A DNA stretch of 64,000 nucleotides from DASWNP01 sp036399175. Lineage in GTDB: Bacteria > Acidobacteriota > Blastocatellia > Pyrinomonadales > Pyrinomonadaceae. The position numbers and the translations under genes were made by a program. The stretch spans positions 1 to 64,000 of the forward strand of contig DASWNP010000046.1 in the NCBI GenBank assembly GCA_036399175.1, read 5' to 3'. The notes beneath the pieces were generated by a model. The model was not told the DNA's origin. It was given only the letters and a program-made list of their open reading frames with translations, and made no database searches. Positions 46,151 through 54,829 of this stretch are shown piece by piece; the stretch's first letter is position 1; each line of letters begins with the position of its first letter.

Positions 46151-47680
46151 ATGAAATCTACGCCCAAAGCCACACCGCACGTCACGCAGAACGAAGCTTT
46201 GATTTTCGAGCGCTCGCATCCGGGCAGGCGCGGCTACATGCTGCCCGCGCTCGACGTGGACGAGACGCCGCTCGACGAGCTGCTCCCCGCAGAGCTTCGA
46301 CGCGACGACGACCTCGAAGGCATGCCCGAGCTGAGCGAAGTGGACGCCGTGCGCCACTTCACGCGCATCTCCACATGGAACTATCACATCGACCTCGGCA
46401 TGTACCCGCTCGGCTCGTGCACGATGAAGTACAACTCGCGCCTGAACGAACGCGTCGCGCGCATCCCCGGCTTCGCCAACCTTCACCCGCTCGCTCCCGA
46501 AGAAGACGCTCAAGGTGCGCTCGAAGTTATCTATGAGCTACAGCAGCATCTCGCAGAGATAACGGGGCTGCCCGGCGTCTCTCTGCAACCGGCGGCGGGC
46601 GCGCACGGCGAGATGACCGGCATTATGATGATTCGCGCCTTCCTCGACGCGCGCGACGGCGTCTCGGAAGGCAATCGCCCGCGCCGCAAAGTCATGCTCA
46701 TCCCCGACTCGGCGCACGGCACGAATCCGGCCTCCGCCAATCTCTCCGGCTACACCGTCAAGACCGTCCGCTCCACGCCCGAAGGCTTGACCGACCTCGA
46801 CGCCCTGCGCGAGCTTTGCGCCGGAGGCGACGTGGCCGGACTGATGCTCACGAACCCGAACACCGTCGGCATCTTCGAGCGCAACATCAAGGAGATTTGC
46901 CGTATCATCCACGACGCGGGCGGACTCGTCTACATGGACGGCGCGAACATGAACGCGCTCGTCGGCATCGCGCGCCCCGGCGACATGGGCGTCGATGTCA
47001 TCCATCTCAACCTGCACAAGACCTTCTCGACGCCGCACGGCGGAGGCGGCCCCGGCTCCGGCCCCTGCTGCTGTACGAAAGAACTCGAACCCTTTCTCCC
47101 CGTCCCGCGCGTCGTCCGCGAGGGCGAACTCTTCCGCTTCAACTACGACGAGCCGCGCTCCATCGGTCGCGTCAAAGCCTTCTACGGCAACTTCGGCATG
47201 CACCTGCGCGCTCTCGCCTACATCCTGACGCACGGCCACGACGGCCTTCGTGAAGCGACCGAGGCGGCAGTCCTCAACGCGCGCTACATCGCGCAGGGCC
47301 TCGCCGACACCTTCGACAAGCCGTTCGACTCGCCGCCCATGCATGAAGTCGTCTTCACAGACAAACGACAATCGCGCAAAGGCGTCCACACGCTCGACAT
47401 CGCCAAGCGTCTTATCGACTACGGCTTTCACCCGATGACCATTTACTTCCCCCTCATCGTTCAGGGCGCAATGCTCATCGAGCCGACCGAATCCGTCGGC
47501 CGGCAGGAGCTTCAGCAGTTCATCGACGCCATGAAGTCGATCGCCCGCGAAGCCCTCGAAGAGCCCGACACCGTCCTGAACGCGCCCCACACCACTCGCA
47601 TCGGACGCCTCGACGAAGCCGCCGCCGCCCGCAAGCCCGTCCTGCGCTGGAAGCCTGCGGCCGAAGCCAGCGCCGCTTAA
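46151..47680 (+). CDS. gcvPB: Glycine dehydrogenase (decarboxylating) subunit 2
   Basis: A 509-residue PLP-carrying half of P protein. YHIDLGMYPLGSCTMKYNS, LQPAAGAHGEMTGIMMIRAF, DSAHGTNPASANLSGYTV, then the PLP Lys in VIHLNLHKTFSTPHGGGGPG. It decarboxylates glycine and loads the aminomethyl group on GcvH. Its leader is occupied by the repeat at 46062, so any Shine-Dalgarno is weak. Confidence 0.97.
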   Translation: MKSTPKATPHVTQNEALIFERSHPGRRGYMLPALDVDETPLDELLPAELRRDDDLEGMPELSEVDAVRHFTRISTWNYHIDLGMYPLGSCTMKYNSRLNERVARIPGFANLHPLAPEEDAQGALEVIYELQQHLAEITGLPGVSLQPAAGAHGEMTGIMMIRAFLDARDGVSEGNRPRRKVMLIPDSAHGTNPASANLSGYTVKTVRSTPEGLTDLDALRELCAGGDVAGLMLTNPNTVGIFERNIKEICRIIHDAGGLVYMDGANMNALVGIARPGDMGVDVIHLNLHKTFSTPHGGGGPGSGPCCCTKELEPFLPVPRVVREGELFRFNYDEPRSIGRVKAFYGNFGMHLRALAYILTHGHDGLREATEAAVLNARYIAQGLADTFDKPFDSPPMHEVVFTDKRQSRKGVHTLDIAKRLIDYGFHPMTIYFPLIVQGAMLIEPTESVGRQELQQFIDAMKSIAREALEEPDTVLNAPHTTRIGRLDEAAAARKPVLRWKPAAEASAA

Positions 47681-47766
47681 GGCAAAAGTAAAAAGGCAAA
47701 AGGCAAAAGTGAAAGTCGGAATCGCATCCGTTTTCACTTTTGCCTTTTGCCTTTTTACTTTTGCCC
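47681..47766. repeat. Inverted heptamer repeat, 'GCAAAAG' family
   Basis: GGCAAAAGTAAAAAGGCAAA units answered by TTTTGCCTTTTGCCTTTTTA. Half copies are at 3968-4020 and 6495-6521. Confidence 0.88.
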
Positions 47767-48065
47767 TAATCTATGTCGAGCGGGTTGCGGAAGGGCTTAC
47801 CGTCTTTGTCCTTATCGGCGCGCTTCATGGCTTCGCGGAATTTCTCTTCGAGGAGGCGCTCGCGGTCTTTGAGCGAGCCGAGTTCCTGCGCGAAGACCTG
47901 CTCGCGCGTCTGTTTCTGTCGTTCGAGGTCTTTAGCCATCTCCTCAAAGGAGGCCAGGGGTTTAGCTTTCTCCTGATGAGAGATGATAGCTCCGGTCTGC
48001 GCGTCGATGCTGAGCGTGGCCTCGCAGCAGGGGCAGATGATAGTCCAGCGCGTCGTCTGTGTCAT
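47766..48065 (-). CDS. Hypothetical protein with N-terminal zinc ribbon-like CPCC and a coiled coil
   Basis: A 99-residue protein. TRWTIICPCCEATLSIDAQTG has a Cys-x-x-Cys knuckle with a single visible pair, so a metal would need dimerisation or other ligands. Residues 38-85 are highly charged helix (FEEMAKDLERQKQTREQVFA), probably coiled coil. It ends DKDKDGKPFRNPLDID. No family recognised. Confidence 0.7.
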   Translation of the reverse strand: MTQTTRWTIICPCCEATLSIDAQTGAIISHQEKAKPLASFEEMAKDLERQKQTREQVFAQELGSLKDRERLLEEKFREAMKRADKDKDGKPFRNPLDID

Positions 48066-48301
48066 GGGTTTGACTCCTTGTTCGCGGTCTCAAGGTCGAA
48101 AGCTCGGCGGTCGAGTTTTTGCGCCAAGCTTCGGACACCTTTGACTTCCAACCGGGTCGAGGCTGCCGATTATATCATCGACGGCTCTTCGAGACGGAAG
48201 CACCGGCACGATTAAGGCGCGCGGACGAAAGCCTCTCGAAGAAGACTACTCGCAAGCTACGTCCGGCCTGCGTGGACGAAACAAACGCGGGCGCAACGAA
48301 A

Positions 48302-48330
48302 AGGGCAGCCATCCAATTGACGGCTGCCCT
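48302..48330 (-). terminator. Terminator for the LEA-like lipoprotein gene
   Basis: On the leftward strand AGGGCAGCC pairs with GGCTGCCCT over 11 bases and is followed by TTTTC. The rest of the interval 48066-48418 shows nothing recognisable. Confidence 0.7.
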
Positions 48331-48418
48331 CTGTCTCTTCCGAGACCAGAACTTACCAAACTGCGCACGACCGGATTCGCCCGCCGTGCGCTTTGTCGTT
48401 AGCTAAGCGGCTCGACTC

Positions 48419-49123
48419 TTAAGGCTTGACGGCGTCCTTGACCGCGCCGCCGACCTTCTTCGCGCCCTCGGCGGTTTTCTCGCCGACCTTCTTCGCGCCT
48501 GAAGCGGTCTTCTCGCCAACAGTCTTCGCACCGTCAACAGTCTTCTCGCCGACGGTCTTGGCTCCCTCGCCGGTCTTCTCTATGACGGTCTTTCCACCCT
48601 CGACCGTCTTCTCTCCGACCGTCCGCGCACCTTCGCCGACCTTCTCTACGGCAGGCTTCGCGCCATCCTTGATAGCCGAGCCGACATCCTCCGCCTTATC
48701 TAACACCTTGCCGCCCGCCGAGACCAGCGCATCGCCCGTCGCATCGAGCGCGTTCGCAACCTTGTCTTCCGGCAGCTCCTTGACCTCGCCGCTACGATAG
48801 TAGACGCGCGCCGTGCGCCGACCGCCCTGCGGCGTCGTGACGACGACGCGCTCAACGCGGCTGCTCGTATTTCTGAAAGTTCGCGTCTCGGTTCTGACGC
48901 CGCCCGCATCCGTGCTCGTTACGATTTCGGAATCGTCGGGCGCGCTGCGTGCGGCTTCGGTAGTGGAAGCAGCGGTCGTCGCGGTGGCAGTGTTCGTGCT
49001 GGTGGTCGTAGTAGTGCTGGTATTGGTGCTCGTCGCCGTGTTCGTCGTCGTGTCACCGCCGCAACCGGCGGCGAAAGCCGACAGCGCGACGACGCTCAGG
49101 CTCACCAAAAGTTTTTTACTCAC
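48419..49123 (-). CDS. Lipoprotein with 11-residue LEA-like repeats
   Basis: A 234-residue lipoprotein. Signal peptide with lipobox (LSAFAAGCGG), a Thr/Asn-rich linker (residues 25-60), and a small beta-rich domain (RTETRTFRNTSSRVERVVVT). From about residue 165 there is an eleven-residue periodicity: GEKTVEGGKTV, IEKTGEGAKTV, GEKTVDGAKTV, GEKTASGAKKV, GEKTAEGAKKV. This pattern is that of group 3 LEA proteins, which are disordered in water and helical on drying or at membranes. Surface or periplasmic location is inferred from the lipobox. Confidence 0.78.
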   Translation of the reverse strand: MSKKLLVSLSVVALSAFAAGCGGDTTTNTATSTNTSTTTTTSTNTATATTAASTTEAARSAPDDSEIVTSTDAGGVRTETRTFRNTSSRVERVVVTTPQGGRRTARVYYRSGEVKELPEDKVANALDATGDALVSAGGKVLDKAEDVGSAIKDGAKPAVEKVGEGARTVGEKTVEGGKTVIEKTGEGAKTVGEKTVDGAKTVGEKTASGAKKVGEKTAEGAKKVGGAVKDAVKP

Positions 49124-49358
49124 TTATTTCTCCTCCGTATGCCTGCAAATTTTCTTTACAGGCACATTTCCGCGCAACCGTCGTGCCAACAAAAAGACCT
49201 TTCAAACACCCGACTTGCACAGCAAAAGCGCCTGAATTTCAGAGGCTAAAGCCGCAGAGTGTACTGTCGAAATGCAGTGTTGTCTTTTAATAATACTTCC
49301 GCGCAGACCGACCAAAAGGCCGGAGGCTTGAAGGAGGAATTTAAGATAGGAATTTAAG

Positions 49359-49430
49359 AGCGGGCGACGAGACTCGAACTCGCAACCCTCAGCTTGGGAA
49401 GCTGATGCGCTACCATTGCGCCACACCCGC
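49359..49430 (-). tRNA. tRNA-Gly(CCC), outside the array
   Basis: On the leftward strand: acceptor GCGGGTG/CGCCCGC, D-stem GCGC/GCGC, anticodon stem TCAGC/GCTGA with loop TTCCCAA, T-loop TTCGAGT. A regular cloverleaf, a useful contrast to the array genes. Confidence 0.96.
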
Positions 49431-49565
49431 TTATCGAAGAACGTTTGCGCCCGCCGTCTTGGAGGCGCAGGCTGATGCCTGTTAGCTAGAAGATACTCAA
49501 GGCGGTGCGGGCTGTCAAAGCCGCGCGAAGTGATGATGCTTACGTATCAGAGTTCACGAGTAGTC

Positions 49566-50780
49566 TCAGAGTTCGCGGCGCAATTCTTCGAGTGCCTGGA
49601 TGAGACGCTCGATGTCTGTTTCGTCGTTGAAGAAATGGGTGGCGACGCGGATGCCCTGCGGCTTGATGGTGACGGCGACGCCGCGCGAGGCGAGGTGTCT
49701 GTAGACGCGCCGGGGCTCGGGTGTGGCGACGAGGGTTTCGGCTGAGCGCGCCTTTTCGTGTTGTAGAGGCGAGAGCACTTCCCAGCCGGATTCCTGTAGT
49801 CGGCGCGTGAGGTGTCGATTGATGGAGAGGGCGCGCTCTTCTATCTGCTGCGTGCCGATCTTGAGTAGATATTCGGCGGCTGCGCCGAGGGCAAAGATGC
49901 CTGCGAAGTGCGGGCAGCCGGTCTCGGCGCGCGCGCCCGCGTCGGCGCGCAGGTTGTAGTCGTCGTTTCGCATCTGGAAGGGGTCTTGAACGCTCATCCA
50001 ACTGACGACGCGCGGGCGAGTCTCTTCGAGCAGGCGGCGGCTGAGATAGACGAAGCCTGAGCCGTAGCCCGCGAGCATCCACTTGTGGCCGGTAGAGCAG
50101 AGGGCGTTGATGTGCATGCGTTTGACATCAATCGGCAGCACACCGGCTGATTGGCTGGCATTAACGACGAAGAGATGTCGTCCCTTGTTTCTTCCAAGCT
50201 CTTCGAGGTCGGCGCGAAAGCCGTTGGAGTATTGGACGTGGCTGAGACAGATGATGCTCGCGTCGTCGCTCGCGGCTCTGAGCACGTCTTCTGTGAGAAG
50301 CTCGCCATCGACGGCTTTGATTAACTCGACTTCCATGCCGCGATGCATCCAGGGAATGGTCGAGACGGGAAACTCAAGCTCGCAGGAGACGACGCGCCCG
50401 CGACCTTCGAGCGCATCGACGATGAGGTTCATCCCCGTCGAAGTGTTCGTGGTGAAGGCTATCTCTTCCGGCTCGGCGTTGATTAGCTCGGCGATGCGCC
50501 GACGCGTCCGCTCGCGCCTTTCGAGCCACTCGAACCAGCGCGCGTCGCCCGCCTCCATCGTCTCACGGTAAAACTCCGAAGCCGCTTCGGCGACCACGCG
50601 CGGCACAGGCCCCGCGCCCGCGCTGTTGAAGTAGGCCAGCCGCTCCGTGACGGGGAAGTCGGCGCGGACGAGTCGCCAGTCCCGCTCGTCTTTCAGTTTG
50701 AAAGCTTCTTCAAGCATATCTTCCAGGCTCCACTCACTTGACGCTGCCGTTTGGCTCAGACTATCTTCGCTCGCACTCAT
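49566..50780 (-). CDS. Class V aminotransferase / cysteine desulfurase-like PLP enzyme
   Basis: A 404-residue PLP enzyme. AYFNSAGAGPVPRVVAEAAS opens the fold; EEIAFTTNTSTGMNLIVDAL is the phosphate-binding region; ASQSAGVLPIDVKRMHINAL carries the PLP-ring Asp; the PLP Lys is in CSTGHKWMLAGYGSGFVYLS. It lacks the active-site Cys loop of NifS-type desulfurases in the expected place, so an aminotransferase, lyase or epimerase-like reaction is as likely. It is divergent, 36 bases from the LysA-like gene. Confidence 0.88.
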   Translation of the reverse strand: MSASEDSLSQTAASSEWSLEDMLEEAFKLKDERDWRLVRADFPVTERLAYFNSAGAGPVPRVVAEAASEFYRETMEAGDARWFEWLERRERTRRRIAELINAEPEEIAFTTNTSTGMNLIVDALEGRGRVVSCELEFPVSTIPWMHRGMEVELIKAVDGELLTEDVLRAASDDASIICLSHVQYSNGFRADLEELGRNKGRHLFVVNASQSAGVLPIDVKRMHINALCSTGHKWMLAGYGSGFVYLSRRLLEETRPRVVSWMSVQDPFQMRNDDYNLRADAGARAETGCPHFAGIFALGAAAEYLLKIGTQQIEERALSINRHLTRRLQESGWEVLSPLQHEKARSAETLVATPEPRRVYRHLASRGVAVTIKPQGIRVATHFFNDETDIERLIQALEELRREL

Positions 50781-50816
50781 TCAGAAAAACTTCTTCCGCG
50801 AGGAGCTATTTATAAC

Positions 50817-52238
50817 ATGTCGTCAGAGCTTGTCGCCTCTCCTGCGCCCGCGTGGGCGATTCCCGGCTACCTCGAAGCGCGACAGGGACGCCTGCACATC
50901 GACGGCGTCGATGCCACACGCCTTGCGCGCGAGTTCGACACGCCGCTCTTCGTCTTCTCCGAGCCGCGCATCCGTTCAAACATCCGGAGGCTCAGGCAGG
51001 CGGGCGAGGCGGTCGAGCGTCCCGTCAGGTATTTCTACGCTTCGAAGGCCAACTCGAACATGGCCGTGCTCAAAGCCGTGCGCGACGCAGGGATAGACAT
51101 CGAGGTCAACAGCGGCGGCGAGCTTTTCAAGGCGCTCAGGGTCGGCTTTCGACCCGACCAGATTATCTTCAACGGCACGAGCAAGACCGAAGCGGAGATT
51201 GACGAAGCGGTCGGCGCTGGCATCTATTCCATCAACGTCGATTCCATCTTCGAGATAGAGCTTATCGAAGAGTCGGCGCGAAGGCTCGGCAAGCGGGCGC
51301 GCATCGCGCTGCGTCTCGTCCCCGAAATCGGCACGCGCTCGCACCTGGGCTTACAGACGGCGCTGCTGACCTCGAAGTTCGGCATCTCTTCGTCGGACGT
51401 GCTCGACGCTTTCCGTCGCGCTCTGCGCAGCCCCGAGCTGCTTCACGTCTGCGGCATACACATCCACGTCGGCTCGCAGACGCCCGACGTTGAGCCTTTC
51501 GCCGCCGCCTTCAAAGCGATGTGGGAACACCTCGCCGCCATCCACGCCGAGACCGGCTACACGCTCGAACACATCAACCTCGGCGGCGGCATCCCGGTCA
51601 ACTACCTGCGCGACCGAACTCAGGCCGACGAACTGCCCAAGCATGAGCGAGACATGCTCGGCGCGGAGCTTGAGCCTTCGGACGTGCTCTCGGCTGCCCT
51701 CAATGTTGCGCGCGAGTCGGCGCGTGGGGCGGGCGTAGAGCACCTGCTCGACCGCGTCACCATTCTGCTCGAACCCGGTCGCAGCATCATCTCCGATGCG
51801 GGGCTTCTGCTCACGACCGTTCGCAACATCAAGCGCCGCCCCGAGACCGGCGACGTTTGGCTTCTGACCGACGCGGGCTACAACCTCCTGCTCTCGATGA
51901 ACAATTACAAGTGGTACTACCACCTCATCTCGGCCTCGCGCGCCGACGCGCCGCCCCTCTCCGAGTACAAAGTCGCCGGGCCGCTCTGCGATTCCGGCGA
52001 TGTCTATTTCGACATCGAGCGCGAAGGCCGCCTGCCCGACTACAGGCGTCTCCCTTCAGAGGTCGGCCACCAGGAACTTCTCGCGCTGCTCAACAGCGGC
52101 GCTTACTCGCTCTCACAGATGTCGGCCTACAACGGTCGCCCCTTCCCAGCCGTCGTCATGGTACGCGAAGGCGGACAAGTTGACCTCATTCGCCAACGCG
52201 ACACTTACGAAGACCTCCTGACCAACGACGTGTGGTAA
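50817..52238 (+). CDS. Diaminopimelate decarboxylase-like PLP enzyme (fold III)
   Basis: A 473-residue alanine-racemase-fold decarboxylase. The PLP Lys is in YFYASKANSNMAVLKAVRDA; further motifs are HVCGIHIHVGSQTPDVEPFA, EHINLGGGIPVNYL, LLEPGRSIISDAGLLLTTVR, and GPLCDSGDVYFDIE, where the active-site Cys-x-Ser of LysA is Cys-Asp-Ser. It is about 50 residues longer than LysA owing to inserts after HINLGGG. A role in lysine synthesis or in a related D-amino-acid or carboxynorspermidine-type reaction is possible. ATG 50817 follows AGGAG. Confidence 0.85.
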   Translation: MSSELVASPAPAWAIPGYLEARQGRLHIDGVDATRLAREFDTPLFVFSEPRIRSNIRRLRQAGEAVERPVRYFYASKANSNMAVLKAVRDAGIDIEVNSGGELFKALRVGFRPDQIIFNGTSKTEAEIDEAVGAGIYSINVDSIFEIELIEESARRLGKRARIALRLVPEIGTRSHLGLQTALLTSKFGISSSDVLDAFRRALRSPELLHVCGIHIHVGSQTPDVEPFAAAFKAMWEHLAAIHAETGYTLEHINLGGGIPVNYLRDRTQADELPKHERDMLGAELEPSDVLSAALNVARESARGAGVEHLLDRVTILLEPGRSIISDAGLLLTTVRNIKRRPETGDVWLLTDAGYNLLLSMNNYKWYYHLISASRADAPPLSEYKVAGPLCDSGDVYFDIEREGRLPDYRRLPSEVGHQELLALLNSGAYSLSQMSAYNGRPFPAVVMVREGGQVDLIRQRDTYEDLLTNDVW

Positions 52239-52295
52239 AGAATTTCAACCAGAGCAGCCGGACAGGCTGAATGCAGGTGTCGATTTAAATTGAAT

Positions 52296-53765
52296 ATGTC
52301 CACTCCCATTAGCAGCAACCTGAGACTCATTCGCGGTCTGACGCTGGTCGCCGCAACGTCCATCATCGTCGGCAACGTCATCGGCACGGGCGTCTTTCTC
52401 AAGGCGCGCGTGATGACGTGTAATGTCGGCACGCCCGGCATGGTCGTCACGGTCTGGGTTGTGGCCGGATTGCTCAGTCTGGCGGGCGCTCTCACCTACG
52501 CCGAACTCGCCGCGATGATGCCGCGCGCCGGGGGCGAATACGTCTTCGTGCGCGAGGCTTACGGGACGGGCGTCGGATTCCTCTACGGATGGATGCAAAT
52601 CTTCATCGCCAAGACCGGCTCTCAGGCTTCCGTCGCCGTCGCCTTCGCCATCTTCCTCAACGACCTGACGGGCGACGCGCTGAAGACTCCTTTCTTCTCG
52701 CTCCCCTTCTTCGGCGGAAGCCGCATCGACTTCGGGCCTTTGCAGGTAGTCGCGCTCTCGGCCATCATCCTTTTCACTTTAATCAACTGCGCGGCGGTCG
52801 TCGTGAGCGGTTGGGTCGCAACGCTTTTGACGGGCGTCAAGATAGCGCTCGTCCTCGGCATCGGCTTCGGAGCATTCCTTTTGGCCGACGGCAGCTTCGG
52901 CCACTTCGCGCTCTCGAACACGGGCGGCCTCTGTGAAGGCGTGGACGCCGGGGCGATACTCGGCGTGGCGGGTTTCGGCGCGGCGATGCTCGGCGCGCTG
53001 TGGGGTTATGACGGCTGGAACAATCTCACGCTCGTCGCGGGCGAGGTCAAAAATCCGCAGCGCAACATCCCCCTGGCGCTCATCGGCGGCACTATCTTTA
53101 TCATCGTGCTCTACGTCTTCATCAACATCGCATACTTCTATGCGCTCGCGCCGACGGAGGTCGCCAGCGTCTCGGCTAAATCTTCTGTCGCGGCGAAGGT
53201 CTCGGAAGTTTTTATGAGTTCGTTCGGCGAGGGCGCGATGAGGCTCGTGGCCGGATTGATTGCGGCTGCGCTGATGGCCTCTTCCATCGGCACGCTGCAC
53301 ACCTCGATTCTTACGGGCGCGCGCGTCCCTTACGCGATGGCGCGCGACGGCCTCTTCTTCCAGAACCTCGCGCGCCTGAATTCGCGCACGCGCGTTCCCA
53401 TCGGTGCTCTGCTCGTGCAGGGCGTGTGGGCTTGCGTGCTCGCGCTGTCGGGTTCGTTCGACAAGCTGACCGATTACGTGATTTTCGGCTCATGGATTTT
53501 CTACGGGCTCGTGACGGCCTCCATCTTCATCTTCCGCCGCCGCATGCCTCACGCCGAGCGTCCCTACCGCGCATGGGGCTACCCGGTCGTGCCCGTGCTA
53601 TTCCTGATTGTCACAGCCTTCCTGCTCGTCAACACGCTGCGCACGTCGCCCCTGCAATCCATCTTCGGCCTCGTCCTCATCGCGCTAGGATTTCCGATTT
53701 ACTACTTCTTTTTCCGTCACAGGCGGGTCGATGCCGAGAACCCGTACGGCGAGGACGAGACTTAA
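52296..53765 (+). CDS. APC-family amino acid permease
   Basis: A 489-residue transporter with about twelve transmembrane helices. The first carries SIIVGNVIGTGVFLKARVM, with the helix break typical of the LeuT fold. EYVFVREAYGTGVGFLYGWM and VAGEVKNPQRNIPLALIGGT follow, as in LAT/CAT-like members. A 12-residue hydrophilic tail ends the protein. It follows the LysA-like gene by about 50 bases and may be co-transcribed, suggesting amino-acid uptake or exchange. Confidence 0.93.
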   Translation: MSTPISSNLRLIRGLTLVAATSIIVGNVIGTGVFLKARVMTCNVGTPGMVVTVWVVAGLLSLAGALTYAELAAMMPRAGGEYVFVREAYGTGVGFLYGWMQIFIAKTGSQASVAVAFAIFLNDLTGDALKTPFFSLPFFGGSRIDFGPLQVVALSAIILFTLINCAAVVVSGWVATLLTGVKIALVLGIGFGAFLLADGSFGHFALSNTGGLCEGVDAGAILGVAGFGAAMLGALWGYDGWNNLTLVAGEVKNPQRNIPLALIGGTIFIIVLYVFINIAYFYALAPTEVASVSAKSSVAAKVSEVFMSSFGEGAMRLVAGLIAAALMASSIGTLHTSILTGARVPYAMARDGLFFQNLARLNSRTRVPIGALLVQGVWACVLALSGSFDKLTDYVIFGSWIFYGLVTASIFIFRRRMPHAERPYRAWGYPVVPVLFLIVTAFLLVNTLRTSPLQSIFGLVLIALGFPIYYFFFRHRRVDAENPYGEDET

Positions 53766-53851
53766 ACTTTCTGTCCTCGCAAGGCGAGGTGTTCACGCGG
53801 CGGCCTCTCTGTCAACACGAGGATGCGCCCCGGATAGTTTCTCTGAACTCT

Positions 53852-54766
53852 TTACTTGCCGAGCGCGCGGCGGAGCGCGCTTTCGATGTCAGGGTAGGCG
53901 AACTGGTAGCCCGACTCTTTGAGGCGCGCGGGCTCGACGCGCTGGCTTCCGAGCAGGAGGGCATCGCCCATCTCGCCGAACATGAGACGGACGGCGAAGG
54001 CAGGCATCGGAAGAATCGTCGGGCGTCCGAGCACGCGACCGAGCGCGGAGGTGAACTCTTCGTTTCTCACGGGGCGCGGCGCGACTGTGTTGAGCGCGCC
54101 GCTCAGCGTTTCGTTCGCTATCGCGTAACGGATGATGCCGACCACGTCGTCCAGAGCTATCCAACTCATCCACTGTTTGCCGCTTCCGAGCTTGCCGCCG
54201 ACGCCCATCTTGAAGGGCATGAGCATCTTTGCCAGCGCGCCGCCCTCGCCGCTCAAAACGACGCCGATGCGAAGCAGACAGACGCGCATGCCACTCTCGC
54301 GCGCAGGCGCGGTCGCGGCCTCCCAGGGCTTACAAACCTGAGTCAGAAAATCGTCGCCTGCCGGGCTCGTCTCCGTGAGCAATTCCTCGCCCCGGTTCGC
54401 GCCGTAGAAGCCGACGGCCGAGGCGCTGACGAGCGTGCGCGGCTTCTGCTTGAGACTTGCCAGCGTCTCAGACAAAAGGCGCGTGCCCTTCGACCGGCTC
54501 TCTACGATGCGACGCTTCTTCTCCTCCGTCCAACGCTCGGCGATGTTCTCGCCCGCCAGATGAACCGCCGCATCGTGTCCTTCGAGCTGCTCGGCGTCAA
54601 TCGTCCCTTCAGCCGGATTCCAGAGCACGTCCGTCGTCGCCGACGCGCCGCCCGAAGCTTGCGTCGCCCTGCGAACCAGCCGCGTCACCTGATGGCCGTC
54701 GGCCAGAAGCTTCGGAACAAGCGCCGACCCGACAAGGCCGGTCGCTCCGGTCACGATGATTTTCAT
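53852..54766 (-). CDS. TIGR01777-family epimerase (YfcH-like SDR)
   Basis: A 304-residue short-chain-dehydrogenase-fold protein: IIVTGATGLVGSALVPKLLA binds NAD(P), DAAVHLAGENIAERWTEEKK is diagnostic for the YfcH group, and SASAVGFYGANRGEELLTE contains the Ser-Tyr part of the active site. The DUF1731 C-terminal segment ends with VEPARLKESGYQFAYPDIES. Physiological substrate is unknown. Confidence 0.94.
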   Translation of the reverse strand: MKIIVTGATGLVGSALVPKLLADGHQVTRLVRRATQASGGASATTDVLWNPAEGTIDAEQLEGHDAAVHLAGENIAERWTEEKKRRIVESRSKGTRLLSETLASLKQKPRTLVSASAVGFYGANRGEELLTETSPAGDDFLTQVCKPWEAATAPARESGMRVCLLRIGVVLSGEGGALAKMLMPFKMGVGGKLGSGKQWMSWIALDDVVGIIRYAIANETLSGALNTVAPRPVRNEEFTSALGRVLGRPTILPMPAFAVRLMFGEMGDALLLGSQRVEPARLKESGYQFAYPDIESALRRALGK

Positions 54767-54829
54767 GCGCTACTCCTTCAAGCGTAGATTGATTCACCTG
54801 CTCGTTGAATCGACCAGCCGACAAAGCGA

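Noticed and set aside
53426..54787. 453-codon open frame on the + strand spanning the permease end and the YfcH-like gene
   Set aside because: It overlaps two well-supported genes and has no recognisable domain.
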